Assembly (NCBI GenBank): GCA_964498755.1
Contig: CAZCIB010000002.1
Span: 21,427 to 85,426, forward strand
Source of the DNA: RZZS01 sp964498755
GTDB taxonomy: Bacteria > Pseudomonadota > Alphaproteobacteria > Micavibrionales > Micavibrionaceae
Direction: 5' to 3'
Length of the DNA: 64,000 bases
Shown: positions 37,061-46,021 of the stretch, one piece after another
Layout: every line of letters starts with the position of its first letter
How positions within the stretch are numbered: the first letter of the stretch is position 1
Notes under the pieces: model-generated
What the model was told of the DNA's origin: nothing
Seen by the model: the letters and a program-made list of their open reading frames with translations, nothing else
Databases searched by the model: none
Position numbers and translations under genes: made by a program

Positions 37061-37268
37061 TCGAATCTCCGAATCTTGGAATCTCGGAATCTCGGAATTT
37101 TTCCCGGGCGTCATTGCGAGCGAATAACATGAGCGCGGCAATCCAGATGATCCTGCCCGCAATCGCCTTTCCATGGATTGCCGCGTCGGGCTTTCAGCCC
37201 TCCTCGCAATGACGATGCCGCAGGTTTCCTGGATTCCGAGATTCCGAGATTCCGAGATTCCGAAATTC
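37061..37268. repeat. Octad inverted repeat with nested CGTCATTGCGAG element
   Basis: The left arm (37061-37100) has GAATCTCG/GAATCTTG units and the right arm (37231-37268) has tandem GATTCCGA units, reverse complements with period 8. Between them lies a different palindromic element at 37109-37214. The right end overlaps the stop codon of the MazG-like gene (37267-37269); the left end is 17 nt before nuoH. Confidence 0.83.
37109..37214. repeat. Nested CGTCATTGCGAG...CTCGCAATGACG element
   Basis: This 106-nt element has 12-bp perfect terminal inverted repeats, CGTCATTGCGAG and CTCGCAATGACG. It contains GCGGCAATCCAGATGATC and ATGGATTGCCGCG in inverted order and a GGGCTTTCAGCCC hairpin. It matches the common CGTCATTGCGAGG class of intergenic repeats known from many bacteria. 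It occupies the loop of the octad repeat. Confidence 0.85.
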
Positions 37269-37677
37269 ATGCCGCTTTATCCTTCTTGTCCTCAAAAAAC
37301 TGCGCCAGGTCCGGCGGCGTATAATTCGGCCCTTTCAGGACCTTGCCGTCGCCCTCGCGGTAGATCGGCTTGCCGTCCTCGCCGAGCTTGCTCATGTTCG
37401 AGCGGTGCACCTCGTTAAACGCGGCTTCCTTTAAATCGCCAAGCCCCCACGATAAATAAGAGCCATCCAGAATATACTGCAAATCGCTCAAGGCATCGAG
37501 GACTTCGACGATATCGTTGTTCGCGAGCGCGTCCCTGAGTTCATCCAGCTCTTCCTGCAGGAGCGACAGTCGCAGATTATTGATCCCTTCGTCTGAAATA
37601 TCCGGCGCGTCCTTGTTTACCACGCCATAGGCTTCATGGAATTCGCGCACGCATTCGAGTGTGGTTCTATTGGTCAT
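37267..37677 (-). CDS. MazG-like all-alpha NTP pyrophosphohydrolase family protein
   Basis: The 136-aa protein has the metal-binding pattern of all-alpha NTP-PPases: EELDE at residues 42-46 and EVLD at 58-61, followed by ALSDLQYILDGSYLSWG. Enzymes of this fold hydrolyse (d)NTPs or related nucleotides to monophosphate and PPi, often for pool sanitation; the substrate here is unknown. The C-terminal YREGDGKVLKGPNYTPPDL resembles a subfamily seen in phages and bacteria. It lies between nuoG and nuoH with octad repeats on both sides, so it may be an insertion rather than a complex I factor. Confidence 0.8.
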   Translation of the reverse strand: MTNRTTLECVREFHEAYGVVNKDAPDISDEGINNLRLSLLQEELDELRDALANNDIVEVLDALSDLQYILDGSYLSWGLGDLKEAAFNEVHRSNMSKLGEDGKPIYREGDGKVLKGPNYTPPDLAQFFEDKKDKAA

Positions 37678-37687
37678 GTTATTCCTT

Positions 37688-37760
37688 TCGCTACTGCGCT
37701 GATTCGCTGTTTCAAAGACTTTATCGCATCAGCGCCGCAGCGAAACAGCGCCTCAGCGCA
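37688..37760. repeat. Octad-like inverted repeat between nuoG and the MazG-like gene
   Basis: GCGCTGATTCGCTGTTTC (37696-37713) and GAAACAGCGCCTCAGCGC (37742-37759) are reverse complements at 16 of 18 positions. Units of CGCTGATT/CGCTGTTT suggest a period of 8. The right end is 2 nt from the nuoG stop and the left end about 10 nt before the MazG-like start. Confidence 0.68.
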
Positions 37761-37762
37761 AA

Positions 37763-39838
37763 TTACTCCGCCGCCTCTTCCATTTCCTCTCCACGCAAAA
37801 ACGCCTGCGCGCATTTTTGCATTGTATTTGAAGCGCGGCAGATCGCATTCGTCCGGTAAAAATCCTCAACCGGGCTTTTAAAATCATCCTTTAACAAGCT
37901 GCCTTTATTGCCAAATCCCCGCCATTCATGCTCAGGCTTTTCATCGACACGGGCGAACTGCGGATGATCCTTTATGATCCGTTCACGCAACTGCGCCAGC
38001 GTATCATAGGGCAGCGTTTTATCCAGCGCGCCGGACAACGCCCGGATAATCTTCCAGTCCTCGCGCGCCTCGCCCGGCGGGAAGACCGCTTTCTTCGCCA
38101 TCTGGACGCGCCCTTCGGTATTCATATACAGTCCGTCTTTTTCAGTATAGGCCGCGCCGGGGAAAATCACGTCGGCCCGGTGCGCGCCGAAATCGCCGTG
38201 ATGCCCCTGATAGATCACGAAGGTCTGCCAGCCGATTTCCTTGCGCCCGTCGAATTCATCCGCGCCGAGCAGGTAAACCGCTTTGATCGAGCCGTCTTTG
38301 GTTCCGGCGAGTATATCGTGAAAGCCTTTACCTTTATCACCGGGGAGAAAACCCGTCCGCAATCCTGCGGCGCGGGAGGCGGCGCGTTGCAGCACGTTAA
38401 ATCCGATCCAGTTTTCTTTTATAATTCGAAGCTTTTCAGCGCATTCATAAAGCAGCGCATGAACCGCCGCGCCGTCATCGCGTTCAAAGGCTCCGCTGCC
38501 GACGATCATCATCGGCTTCTCTGCGTCTTTCAAAATTTTGGCAAAGCCGCTGCGCGCCTTCATCAGTTTCTCGAGGTCGTCCGGTCCTGTCCCGAGATGC
38601 TCGTACGGATAGGTCAGTTCCACGGCCTCGCCGATCACGCCGACACTGATGCGCTTTTCCAGCCAGTTTTTACGAATGCGCGCATTGACGAGCGTGCCTT
38701 CCCAGCGCGGGTTAGAGCCGACGATCAAGACCGCGTCCGCCTCGTCAATCCCGGCAATGCCGCTATTGAACAGATAGCCGGCGGGCGCGGACGCATCAAA
38801 CTGGCTCCCGTCTGTGCGGCAATCAAGATTTCGGCTGCCAAGCGCATGCATCAGGTCTTTCAGCGCAACCATGGATTCGGCTTCGCACAGATCCCCGGCC
38901 AGCGCCGCGATTTCATCGCCCTTAAACTTGCCAAGCTTTTCAGCCGTAAACGCAAGCGCTTCCTCCCAGCTCACGGCCTTGAGCTTTTTGCTTTCCGGGT
39001 CGCGGATATAGGGCGTATCCAGCCTGCGTCGCTGCAATCCGTCATAGGCGAAGCGCGTGCGGTCGTTGATCCATTCCTCGTTAATGTCCTCGTTGAGGCG
39101 CGGCAGAACGCGCATGACCTCGTTGCCGCGCGCGTCAACGCGGATATTGCAGCCGAGCGCGTCATGAACGTCGATCGTCTCTGTTTTGCGCAGCTCCCAT
39201 GGCCGCGCTTCAAACGCGTACGGCTTGGAGGTCAACGCCCCGACCGGGCAGATATCAATCAGGTTTCCGGAAAGCTCCGTTGTCACGTATTTCCCGGCAT
39301 AAGGGGCGATCTCCGCGTTCTCGCCCCGGTTGATATAGCCGAGTTCGCTCGTTCCCGCTATCTCATCGCAGAAACGTACGCAGCGCGTACACTGGATGCA
39401 GCGCGTCATAATCGTTTTCACAAGAGGCCCCAAATCCTTATTCGCGACAGCGCGCTTGGCCTCGTAATAGCGCGAACGGTCATAGCCGTAACCCATCGCC
39501 TGATCCTGCAGATCGCACTCCCCGCCCTGATCGCAGATCGGGCAGTCGAGCGGATGGTTGATCAGCAGCATCTCCATCACGCCGCGCCGGGCTTTGTGCA
39601 CCATCTCGGTATCGGTCTTCACGACCATGCCGTCAGCGCAGGGCAGCGCGCAGGAGGGCTGCGGCTTCGGCGGCCCGCCCTCGATCTCCACAAGGCACAT
39701 GCGGCAGTTCGCGGGAACGCTCAGCTTGTCGTGATAGCAAAAGCGCGGGATCTCGACGCCAAGCATCTCCGCCGCCTGCAAGACGGACATCCCCTGTTCG
39801 ACCTCGATTTCATTACCGTCTATTGTGAGTTTGGGCAT
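37763..39838 (-). CDS. nuoG: NADH-quinone oxidoreductase subunit G
   Basis: NuoG is the large iron-sulfur subunit of the peripheral arm. The ATG at 39838 (MPKLTIDGNEIEVEQG) gives 691 aa. The N-terminal 2Fe-2S ferredoxin domain has CYHDKLSVPANCRMCLVEIEG. The His-ligated N5 motif (HPLDCPICDQGGECDLQD) and 4Fe-4S pattern CIQCTRCVRFC follow, then the molybdopterin-like domain. The longer frame upstream translates the octad repeat. The only Shine-Dalgarno-like sequence, GGAG, lies 12 nt upstream and inside that repeat. Confidence 0.96.
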   Translation of the reverse strand: MPKLTIDGNEIEVEQGMSVLQAAEMLGVEIPRFCYHDKLSVPANCRMCLVEIEGGPPKPQPSCALPCADGMVVKTDTEMVHKARRGVMEMLLINHPLDCPICDQGGECDLQDQAMGYGYDRSRYYEAKRAVANKDLGPLVKTIMTRCIQCTRCVRFCDEIAGTSELGYINRGENAEIAPYAGKYVTTELSGNLIDICPVGALTSKPYAFEARPWELRKTETIDVHDALGCNIRVDARGNEVMRVLPRLNEDINEEWINDRTRFAYDGLQRRRLDTPYIRDPESKKLKAVSWEEALAFTAEKLGKFKGDEIAALAGDLCEAESMVALKDLMHALGSRNLDCRTDGSQFDASAPAGYLFNSGIAGIDEADAVLIVGSNPRWEGTLVNARIRKNWLEKRISVGVIGEAVELTYPYEHLGTGPDDLEKLMKARSGFAKILKDAEKPMMIVGSGAFERDDGAAVHALLYECAEKLRIIKENWIGFNVLQRAASRAAGLRTGFLPGDKGKGFHDILAGTKDGSIKAVYLLGADEFDGRKEIGWQTFVIYQGHHGDFGAHRADVIFPGAAYTEKDGLYMNTEGRVQMAKKAVFPPGEAREDWKIIRALSGALDKTLPYDTLAQLRERIIKDHPQFARVDEKPEHEWRGFGNKGSLLKDDFKSPVEDFYRTNAICRASNTMQKCAQAFLRGEEMEEAAE

Positions 39839-39843
39839 TAGCT

Positions 39844-39943
39844 GGAATCTCCGAATCTCAGAATCTCGGAATCTCGGAAAATACAATAACATCCCGAAAC
39901 GATAGCTTTCCGAGATTCTGAAGTTCCGAGATTCCGAGATTCC
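39844..39943. repeat. Octad inverted repeat between nuoF and nuoG
   Basis: Arms 39844-39880 and 39907-39943 (37 nt) are reverse complements at 32 of 37 positions. They are built from four-plus tandem units of GAATCTCG type with period 8, around a 26-nt loop. It fills the spacer: 5 nt from the nuoG start and 4 nt from the nuoF stop. This is the cleanest copy of the octad class. Confidence 0.88.
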
Positions 39944-39947
39944 ATTA

Positions 39948-41228
39948 TCATGCCGCCTCTCTCCGATATGCCAGTATCCGCTCTTCCATCTCGCTCCGGA
40001 AATGCCGTATAAGCCCCTGTATCGGCCAGGCGGAGGCGTCGCCGTGGGCGCAGATCGTATGACCCTCGATCTCCTTGGAAATATCCCAGAGCATATCTAT
40101 TTCCTCGACTGTGGCGTCGCCCTTCACCATGCGCTTCATGACGCGCCACATCCAGCCCGTTCCCTCGCGGCAGGGCGTGCACTGGCCGCAGCTTTCATGC
40201 ATATAGAAATAAGCGAGCCGCGTAATGGCGTAGATTAGGTCCGTCGACTTGTCCATCACGATCACCGCCGCCGTACCGAGCCCGGACTGCACGGCGCGCA
40301 AGGAGTCGAAATCCATGGTCACGGTTTCGCAAATCTCTTTTGGCAAAAGCGGCGTGGATGAGCCGCCCGGAATAACGGCTTTCAGATTATCCCAGCCCCC
40401 GCGCACGCCGCCCGCGTGTTTATCGATCAGCTCGCGCAAGGGAATGCCCATCTCTTCCTCGACGTTACAGGGCTGGTTGACATGGCCTGAGATGCAGAAA
40501 ATTTTCGTGCCCGTATTCTTTTCATCCTTGCCAAGCCCGGCGAACCAGCTTCCGCCGCGCCGCATAATCGTCGGCACGACGGCAATCGTTTCCACGTTGT
40601 TGATCGTTGTCGGACAGGAATAGAGACCGGCCATCGCAGGAAACGGCGGCTTGTTGCGCGGCTCGCCCTTTTTGCCCTCAAGAGAGTTCAGCAGCGCGGT
40701 TTCCTCGCCGCAGATATAAGCGCCCGCCCCGCGATGCACGATCACGTCGAAATCCCAGCCGGACCCGGCGGCGTTTTTGCCCAAAAGCCCCGCGTCATAG
40801 GCCTCGGCAATCGCGCGCATCAAAGTCGAGCTTTCATCGTAAAACTCGCCGCGGATATAGATATAGGACGTATGCGCGCCTATCGCGAAGCCCGCGATCA
40901 ACGCGCCTTCAAGAAGCTTATGCGGCTCGTTGCGCATAATTTCCCGGTCCTTGCAGGTGCCGGGCTCGCTCTCGTCGGCGTTAATAACCAGATAATGCGG
41001 CCGCTCGCCAAGCTCTTTCGGCATGAACGACCATTTCATCCCTGTCGGAAAACCCGCGCCGCCGCGTCCGCGTAAGGACGAAGCCTTCACCCCATCAATA
41101 ATGGCCTCGCGGCCTTTGGCAATAATCGCTTTCGTGTCGTCCCAGTCGCCGCGCTTTCGCGCCGCGTCAAGCGCGTACGGCGCCCACCCATAGAGGTTCG
41201 TAAAAATTCTGTCGCTGTCCTGTAACAT
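39948..41228 (-). CDS. nuoF: NADH-quinone oxidoreductase subunit F
   Basis: NuoF binds NADH and FMN and holds cluster N3. The 426-aa product has the FMN/NADH segments [45 protein letters not shown] and the 4Fe-4S motif [15 protein letters not shown] with a later Cys in [10 protein letters not shown]. Length is normal. A small membrane protein gene lies between it and nuoE. Confidence 0.97.
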   Translation of the reverse strand: MLQDSDRIFTNLYGWAPYALDAARKRGDWDDTKAIIAKGREAIIDGVKASSLRGRGGAGFPTGMKWSFMPKELGERPHYLVINADESEPGTCKDREIMRNEPHKLLEGALIAGFAIGAHTSYIYIRGEFYDESSTLMRAIAEAYDAGLLGKNAAGSGWDFDVIVHRGAGAYICGEETALLNSLEGKKGEPRNKPPFPAMAGLYSCPTTINNVETIAVVPTIMRRGGSWFAGLGKDEKNTGTKIFCISGHVNQPCNVEEEMGIPLRELIDKHAGGVRGGWDNLKAVIPGGSSTPLLPKEICETVTMDFDSLRAVQSGLGTAAVIVMDKSTDLIYAITRLAYFYMHESCGQCTPCREGTGWMWRVMKRMVKGDATVEEIDMLWDISKEIEGHTICAHGDASAWPIQGLIRHFRSEMEERILAYRREAA

Positions 41229-41291
41229 ACCTGCCGCCTGAAGAGTTACATTATGATTATCTTATTTATACTTGCGCGATATCAAGAGGGA

Positions 41292-41615
41292 TTACTGTTC
41301 TTCGCCGCCTTCCAGCTCTTCTTCGTCCTCATTATCGTTCAAATATTCCTCGCTCATCAGTTCCCGTAAACTCGGCAAATGCCAGCGCTGGAAAATAATC
41401 AGTCCCATTGAAAGGGCTGAAAAAATGAAAAGGAACAGGGAAGACCAGGACCGTGTTAAGAAACGCGCATATTCTTCGACCACAAATTCGAACATAAGCG
41501 CATACACCACAAATGACAGCAAGCCCCAGATCATAAGGCTGATATAGGCCCAGAAAATCAGCAAGGGCCCGAATACGCTTAGGAAATCCGCCAATCGCCA
41601 GTATTTATTTCGCAA
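41292..41615 (-). CDS. Small membrane protein of unknown function between nuoE and nuoF
   Basis: The probable product is 107 aa from TTG 41615, which overlaps the nuoE stop. A hydrophobic stretch at residues about 12-45 (VFGPLLIFWAYISLMIWGLL and on) likely forms two membrane helices. A third lies at SSLFLFIFSALSMGLIIF, followed by an acidic tail (DNEDEEELEGGEE). A longer frame to 41729 exists but its first 38 residues are an Arg-rich shadow of nuoE. Function unknown; position suggests co-expression with complex I. Confidence 0.6.
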   Translation of the reverse strand: MRNKYWRLADFLSVFGPLLIFWAYISLMIWGLLSFVVYALMFEFVVEEYARFLTRSWSSLFLFIFSALSMGLIIFQRWHLPSLRELMSEEYLNDNEDEEELEGGEEQ

Positions 41616-42261
41616 TGCCCGCCTCTTTCGCCTGTTCCTCAAGCGTCGTCGGCCCGGACAAGGCCATGGAGCATTTACGCCCGGCCTGCGAACCCGCAGG
41701 CGGCTCTTTGCCGCTGGCCAGATCGTCAAGAAGTCCGCGCATCGATTCCTCTGTCAAATCCTCGTAGTAATTGTCATTAATCTGAACCATAGGCGCGTTC
41801 ACGCATGCGCCGAGGCACTCAACCTCTTCGATTGTAACCAATCCATCTTCCGTTGTCTCGCCCGGGCCGATCCCCAGCTCATCCCGGCAGGCCTTCATGA
41901 CGGCGTCCGAACCGCAAAGCCAACAAGGAGTCGTCGTGCAGACCTGCAACAGATATTTTCCGATCGGCGCAAAATGGTACATCGTGTAGAATGAAGCCAC
42001 TTCGAGCACATGAATTTCCGGCTCGCCGACAATACGGGCGATTTCTTCCATCGCCGCAGCAGGCGTCCAGCCTCCATAAGGCGGATCAGCCTTTGCGCCG
42101 TCCTCAGCGACCTGACGCTGCGCAAGATCCAGTAAAGGCATAATCGCGCTGCGCCGCCGCCCCTTTGGATAGCGCGCCAATATCTCGTCGACCTTTCCGG
42201 GATCACGAAATTGAAAGCTTTCAGGCTGATACGGCGCGTTTCTGTCGAGGAGCTTTTTCAT
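41605..42261 (-). CDS. nuoE: NADH-quinone oxidoreductase subunit E
   Basis: NuoE is the 24-kDa-type subunit with 2Fe-2S cluster N1a. The ligands are Cys108 and Cys113 (CTTTPC) and Cys149 and Cys153 (CLGAC). The 218-aa length and the VEVASFYTMYHFAPIG segment fit the alphaproteobacterial form. It is the first minus-strand gene after the plus-strand GT-C gene, so it needs its own promoter in the 111-nt divergent spacer 42262-42372. Confidence 0.96.
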   Translation of the reverse strand: MKKLLDRNAPYQPESFQFRDPGKVDEILARYPKGRRRSAIMPLLDLAQRQVAEDGAKADPPYGGWTPAAAMEEIARIVGEPEIHVLEVASFYTMYHFAPIGKYLLQVCTTTPCWLCGSDAVMKACRDELGIGPGETTEDGLVTIEEVECLGACVNAPMVQINDNYYEDLTEESMRGLLDDLASGKEPPAGSQAGRKCSMALSGPTTLEEQAKEAGIAK

Positions 42262-42372
42262 GACTTTTTATTGATAGCGCTAAGCTGGATGGGGATCAAT
42301 CGGACATAGCGCGAAACCCGGAATTAGCATAGAATAAAGTTAATGAAATAGAAGCGCAATTCCTAACGCCCT

Positions 42373-44085
42373 ATGCCCTTTAAATTATCCGACCCGCTAA
42401 GAAAACTGATATGCGCGGCATTATTGCTCGCGTTCACCGGACGGATGGCTCTGGTCTTCTTTTATGAAATCAACTGGGATGAATTCTTTTTTCTGAACCA
42501 TATATACGCGCATGAACGCGGCGCGCTCGCTCCGGTTTTTCAGACGATATACGTACACGCGTTTAAATGGCTCTCGCTGACGTCGCACAATGAAGCCGAA
42601 CAGGTTATTGCGGCGAGAATCGTGATGCTTTTGTTTCAGGCTCTTACTGGCTTGTTCATATATTTAACCGCCAGAAAGTTCGCCGGCGTGAATGCGTCCG
42701 CGTTTGCGGCCCTGTGTTATTTCAGCTTTTCCTACGTCATCTGGCAGGGCGCGAGTTTCCGCGCGGACGGGATCGCGGCGTGCCTGCTCATGGCCGCGTT
42801 GTTTTTGCTTATAAAAGAAAACAGAACGCAGCTTACTTATGCGCTGGCCGCGTTCCTGACGGCCCTCTCGGCGATGGTAACGGTCAAGGCCGTGTTTTTC
42901 GTGCCGACGCTCGGCTTTGCGCTGCTGTACGGAATCCTTGTCTCGGAAAGAAAAAAATCAGCTTGGCTATACGCAGTTTTCTATGGCGGGCTAACGGCTG
43001 CGTTTTTGATCGCGCTCTATTTTCTGCACGCCGCGACGTTTCCCGACGCGCAAAGCGGAGAAAGCTTCCTCGGCGGCGGGTTTAATAAGAGCATTACGCT
43101 CGACCCGTTCTTTTTCGGCTTCGGTCATTTTATTTTTTCTCTCGCCGCCAACCCGTTTTTCTGGACGTTTGTGATTATCGGGTTTTGTATGGCGGTCCGC
43201 GACAAGATCAGGCCGCGCGCGATGCTGCTTCTTGCACTCGCTTTGCCGCTTGTTTCTCTGCTGATTTACAGGAACGCCTACCCTTATTATTACGTCTTTA
43301 TCCTGCCGCCGGTGAGCGTTCTCTGCGCTCTCGGCTGGGACTGGCTTGCCGGTAAAGACAGGCGCGCGCTGCTTATGGCTGCGCTTGCCGCTCTCTGTAT
43401 CAACATCGTTCTGCACAGCTTCATCCGGCCCATTCACAGGCCGCTTGCGCCGCAGCGCGAGGTTCTGGCCGTCATTCACGACCTGTTCCCGGAGCCCGTC
43501 CCCTATCTCGACCGCGGCGGCATGGTTGCGAGCTTCCCGTGGACGGGCTTTTTCATGAGCACGTGGGGCATGGATAATTACCGCGAGACCGTGGCTATAG
43601 CGCATACCCCGGACAGCATTCCCGAACCCTGGGGCGAGGCGCGCTCTATCAGAACTATTATTCAAGAAGAGCAACCCGTCTTCATTCTCGCCAATATCGC
43701 GCAGCTGGACGTTTATGAAACCGTTTACGATCAGGAGGAGATTCCTTCCGCCTACCGCTTAACGCCCGAAGATACGCTGGCAATTAAAGAGAATTACCTG
43801 CCGTTCTGGGGACCGGTTTATCTGGCCGGTAAAAAGATCGAAACAAAAGGCGGCGCGCCGCAAAGCTTTGAAATCAAGGTAGCAGGCAATTACACGCTCC
43901 AATCAGGAAGCGGGATAAGCATAAACGGCGAAGCAGTCGCGCGCGGAGATGCGATCTTTTTGGACGCCGGAACGCATGACATCCGTTCGGCTAACGCGGA
44001 GCAAACTACTCGAATGCTCTGGGGCGAAAACCTGAAACCGCCGGATATGGAGCCTTCGCAAAAGCCCCTATTGAGCGGGTTTTAA
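42373..44085 (+). CDS. GT-C family membrane glycosyltransferase (ArnT/PMT-like)
   Basis: The 570-aa protein has about ten hydrophobic helices through residue ~370 and a soluble C-terminal domain of about 190 residues with beta-rich sequence. The first loop carries the acidic motif [11 protein letters not shown], the DE-type catalytic motif of GT-C enzymes that use polyprenyl-phosphate sugars and glycosylate at the periplasmic face. Donor and acceptor are unknown; a lipid A or polysaccharide modification is possible. It sits on the opposite strand between nuoE and nuoD, and its stop shares TTAA with the nuoD stop. Confidence 0.78.
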   Translation: MPFKLSDPLRKLICAALLLAFTGRMALVFFYEINWDEFFFLNHIYAHERGALAPVFQTIYVHAFKWLSLTSHNEAEQVIAARIVMLLFQALTGLFIYLTARKFAGVNASAFAALCYFSFSYVIWQGASFRADGIAACLLMAALFLLIKENRTQLTYALAAFLTALSAMVTVKAVFFVPTLGFALLYGILVSERKKSAWLYAVFYGGLTAAFLIALYFLHAATFPDAQSGESFLGGGFNKSITLDPFFFGFGHFIFSLAANPFFWTFVIIGFCMAVRDKIRPRAMLLLALALPLVSLLIYRNAYPYYYVFILPPVSVLCALGWDWLAGKDRRALLMAALAALCINIVLHSFIRPIHRPLAPQREVLAVIHDLFPEPVPYLDRGGMVASFPWTGFFMSTWGMDNYRETVAIAHTPDSIPEPWGEARSIRTIIQEEQPVFILANIAQLDVYETVYDQEEIPSAYRLTPEDTLAIKENYLPFWGPVYLAGKKIETKGGAPQSFEIKVAGNYTLQSGSGISINGEAVARGDAIFLDAGTHDIRSANAEQTTRMLWGENLKPPDMEPSQKPLLSGF

Positions 44086-45305
44086 CGGTCTATCTCCCCG
44101 AAAACAATATCCATCGATCCAATGATCGACACTGTATCCGCGAGCATATGGCCTTTAGACATAAAGTCAAGGCCTTGCAAATGCGCAAAACCCGGCGCGC
44201 GGATACGGCAGCGGTAAGGCTTGTTGGAGCCGTCGGAGACCAGATACACCCCGAACTCGCCTTTCGGCGCTTCCACGGCGGCGTATGTTTCGCCTTCCGG
44301 AACGTGATAGCCCTCTGTGTAGAGCTTGAAATGATGGATCATCGCTTCCATCGAGCGTTTCATCTCGGCGCGCGGCGGCGGCGCTATTTTAAAATCGTCT
44401 ACTTTTACAGGACCTTCCGGCATTTCTTCAATGCATTGCCTGATCATTCTGAGCGACTGGCGCATCTCCTCCATGCGCACCAGATAACGCGCATAGCAAT
44501 CCCCCGTCTTGCCCACCGGCACGTCGAAATGCATGCGCTCGTAAACGTCATAAGGTTGCGCCTTGCGCAAGTCCCAATGCACGTCGCTTGCCCGGAGCAT
44601 CGGCCCGGTGAACGCCCAGTCGAGAGCCTCGGCCTTGGACACGACGCCGATATTCACCGTGCGTTGTTTGAAAATGCGGTTTTCGGTCAGGAGATTATCG
44701 AGGTCGTCGATGACTTTCGTAACGGAGTTTTCCGCCCAGTCCATAATGTCTTCGGCGAGCCCTGCGGGCAAATCCTGATGTACGCCGCCGGGGCGGAAAT
44801 AATTCGCATGCAGCCGCGCGCCGCAGACGCGGTCGTAAAACTCCATGCCCTTCTCGCGCTCCTCGAAAGCCCACAGGGACGGCGTAATCGCCCCGACGTC
44901 CAGCGCAAAGGTGGTGATGTTGAGCAAGTGATTAAGAATGCGCGTAATCTCGCTGAACAAAACCCTTATGTACTGCGCCCGTTCGGGCGGCGTTATGCCG
45001 AGCAGCTTTTCAACGGCCAGAGCAAAAGCATGCTCCTGATTCATAGGCGCGACGTAATCGAGCCGGTCAAAATAGGGAATCGCCTGCAGATACGTCTTAT
45101 ACTCAATCAGCTTTTCCGTACCGCGATGCAAAAGGCCGATATGCGGGTCCGCCCGCTCCACGACTTCGCCGTCCATCTCCAGCACAAGACGCAACACGCC
45201 ATGCGCCGCCGGATGCTGCGGGCCGAAATTCATCGTATACGGCTTGATTTGCCGTTCTTCGACGACGTCAGCCGTTTGCGCTTCTTTTTCTTCCAGTATG
45301 CTCAT
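44082..45305 (-). CDS. nuoD: NADH-quinone oxidoreductase subunit D
   Basis: NuoD, the 49-kDa-type subunit, lines the quinone site. The 407-aa product has [22 protein letters not shown] with the quinone-binding His, [41 protein letters not shown] at its end (quoted in part from the family block) and normal length. It is separated from nuoC by a heptad repeat and converges with the GT-C gene with a 4-nt overlap. Confidence 0.97.
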   Translation of the reverse strand: MSILEEKEAQTADVVEERQIKPYTMNFGPQHPAAHGVLRLVLEMDGEVVERADPHIGLLHRGTEKLIEYKTYLQAIPYFDRLDYVAPMNQEHAFALAVEKLLGITPPERAQYIRVLFSEITRILNHLLNITTFALDVGAITPSLWAFEEREKGMEFYDRVCGARLHANYFRPGGVHQDLPAGLAEDIMDWAENSVTKVIDDLDNLLTENRIFKQRTVNIGVVSKAEALDWAFTGPMLRASDVHWDLRKAQPYDVYERMHFDVPVGKTGDCYARYLVRMEEMRQSLRMIRQCIEEMPEGPVKVDDFKIAPPPRAEMKRSMEAMIHHFKLYTEGYHVPEGETYAAVEAPKGEFGVYLVSDGSNKPYRCRIRAPGFAHLQGLDFMSKGHMLADTVSIIGSMDIVFGEIDR

Positions 45306-45313
45306 GACGTTTA

Positions 45314-45391
45314 GCTACAAGTTTCAAGGTACAAGTTGCAAGAAAAGCCTTTTGAAAATTCTTGCAACTTGTAACTGGCAACTCGCAACTA
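45314..45391. repeat. Heptad inverted repeat between nuoC and nuoD
   Basis: The left arm has CTACAAGTTTCAAGG and TACAAGTTGCAAG; the right arm has CTTGCAACTTGTAACTGGCAACTCGCAACT. GCAACTT/GTAACTG/GCAACTC units give a period of 7. The right end merges with the nuoC stop (TAG at 45389-45391) and the left end is 8 nt before nuoD. Confidence 0.75.
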
Positions 45392-46021
45392 ACTTTTGCG
45401 CCAGCCATGCTCAGGCTTAACGCCTTTTTCGTCGCCCGGAAGCTGCACGTCCGTCATGGCCTCCCATGGCGAGGTAAAATCAAAATCCCTGAAATCCTGA
45501 ACCAGTTGCACCGGTTCATATACGACCCGCCTTTTTTCTGCGTCGTAACGCATCTCGACATGGCCGGTCAGTGGAAATTCTTTACGCAGCGGATGCCCTT
45601 CAAAGCCGTAATCGGTCAGAATACGGCGTAAATCAGGATTATTGGCGAAAGGTATCCCGAACATGTCCCAGACTTCGCGCTCATACCAGACCGCGCTGCT
45701 GAAAACCCTGAACACGGAGGGCACAGACGCATTTTCAGCTACGCGCGTTTTTACGCGGACGCGCATGTTTTGCGGCATGGAAAGAAGATTATAAACAACC
45801 TCGAAGCGCTCTTCTTCCTGCGGGCGGTCAACAGCCGTGATATCCACCAGCATTTTAAACTGGCATTCGCGGTCGTCGCGCAGGAACTGTAAAACACGCG
45901 CAATATCGTTCAACAAGGCGAAAACATTCAATTCGCCCTTGTCGCTTTCAAAGCCTGTCACCGAAACGCCAAGGTTTTCCTGTATATACTCCGCAAGGTC
46001 TTTTTGAGGGTCAATCGGCAT
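45389..46021 (-). CDS. nuoC: NADH-quinone oxidoreductase subunit C
   Basis: NuoC is the 30-kDa-type subunit. ATG 46021 (MPIDPQKDLAEYIQENLG) gives 210 aa. The conserved block VFRVFSSAVWYEREVWDMFGI and RILTDYGFEGHPLRKEFPLTG are diagnostic. It is the most upstream nuo gene in the window; nuoA and nuoB, which normally precede it, are absent, and the next gene is divergent. It therefore starts a transcription unit in 46022-46231. Confidence 0.96.
   Translation of the reverse strand: MPIDPQKDLAEYIQENLGVSVTGFESDKGELNVFALLNDIARVLQFLRDDRECQFKMLVDITAVDRPQEEERFEVVYNLLSMPQNMRVRVKTRVAENASVPSVFRVFSSAVWYEREVWDMFGIPFANNPDLRRILTDYGFEGHPLRKEFPLTGHVEMRYDAEKRRVVYEPVQLVQDFRDFDFTSPWEAMTDVQLPGDEKGVKPEHGWRKS

Noticed and set aside
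37928..39841. 637-codon plus-strand open frame opposite nuoG
   Set aside because: It is the shadow of nuoG; its translation is His/Arg/Ala-rich with no family resemblance, while the minus strand encodes an intact NuoG.
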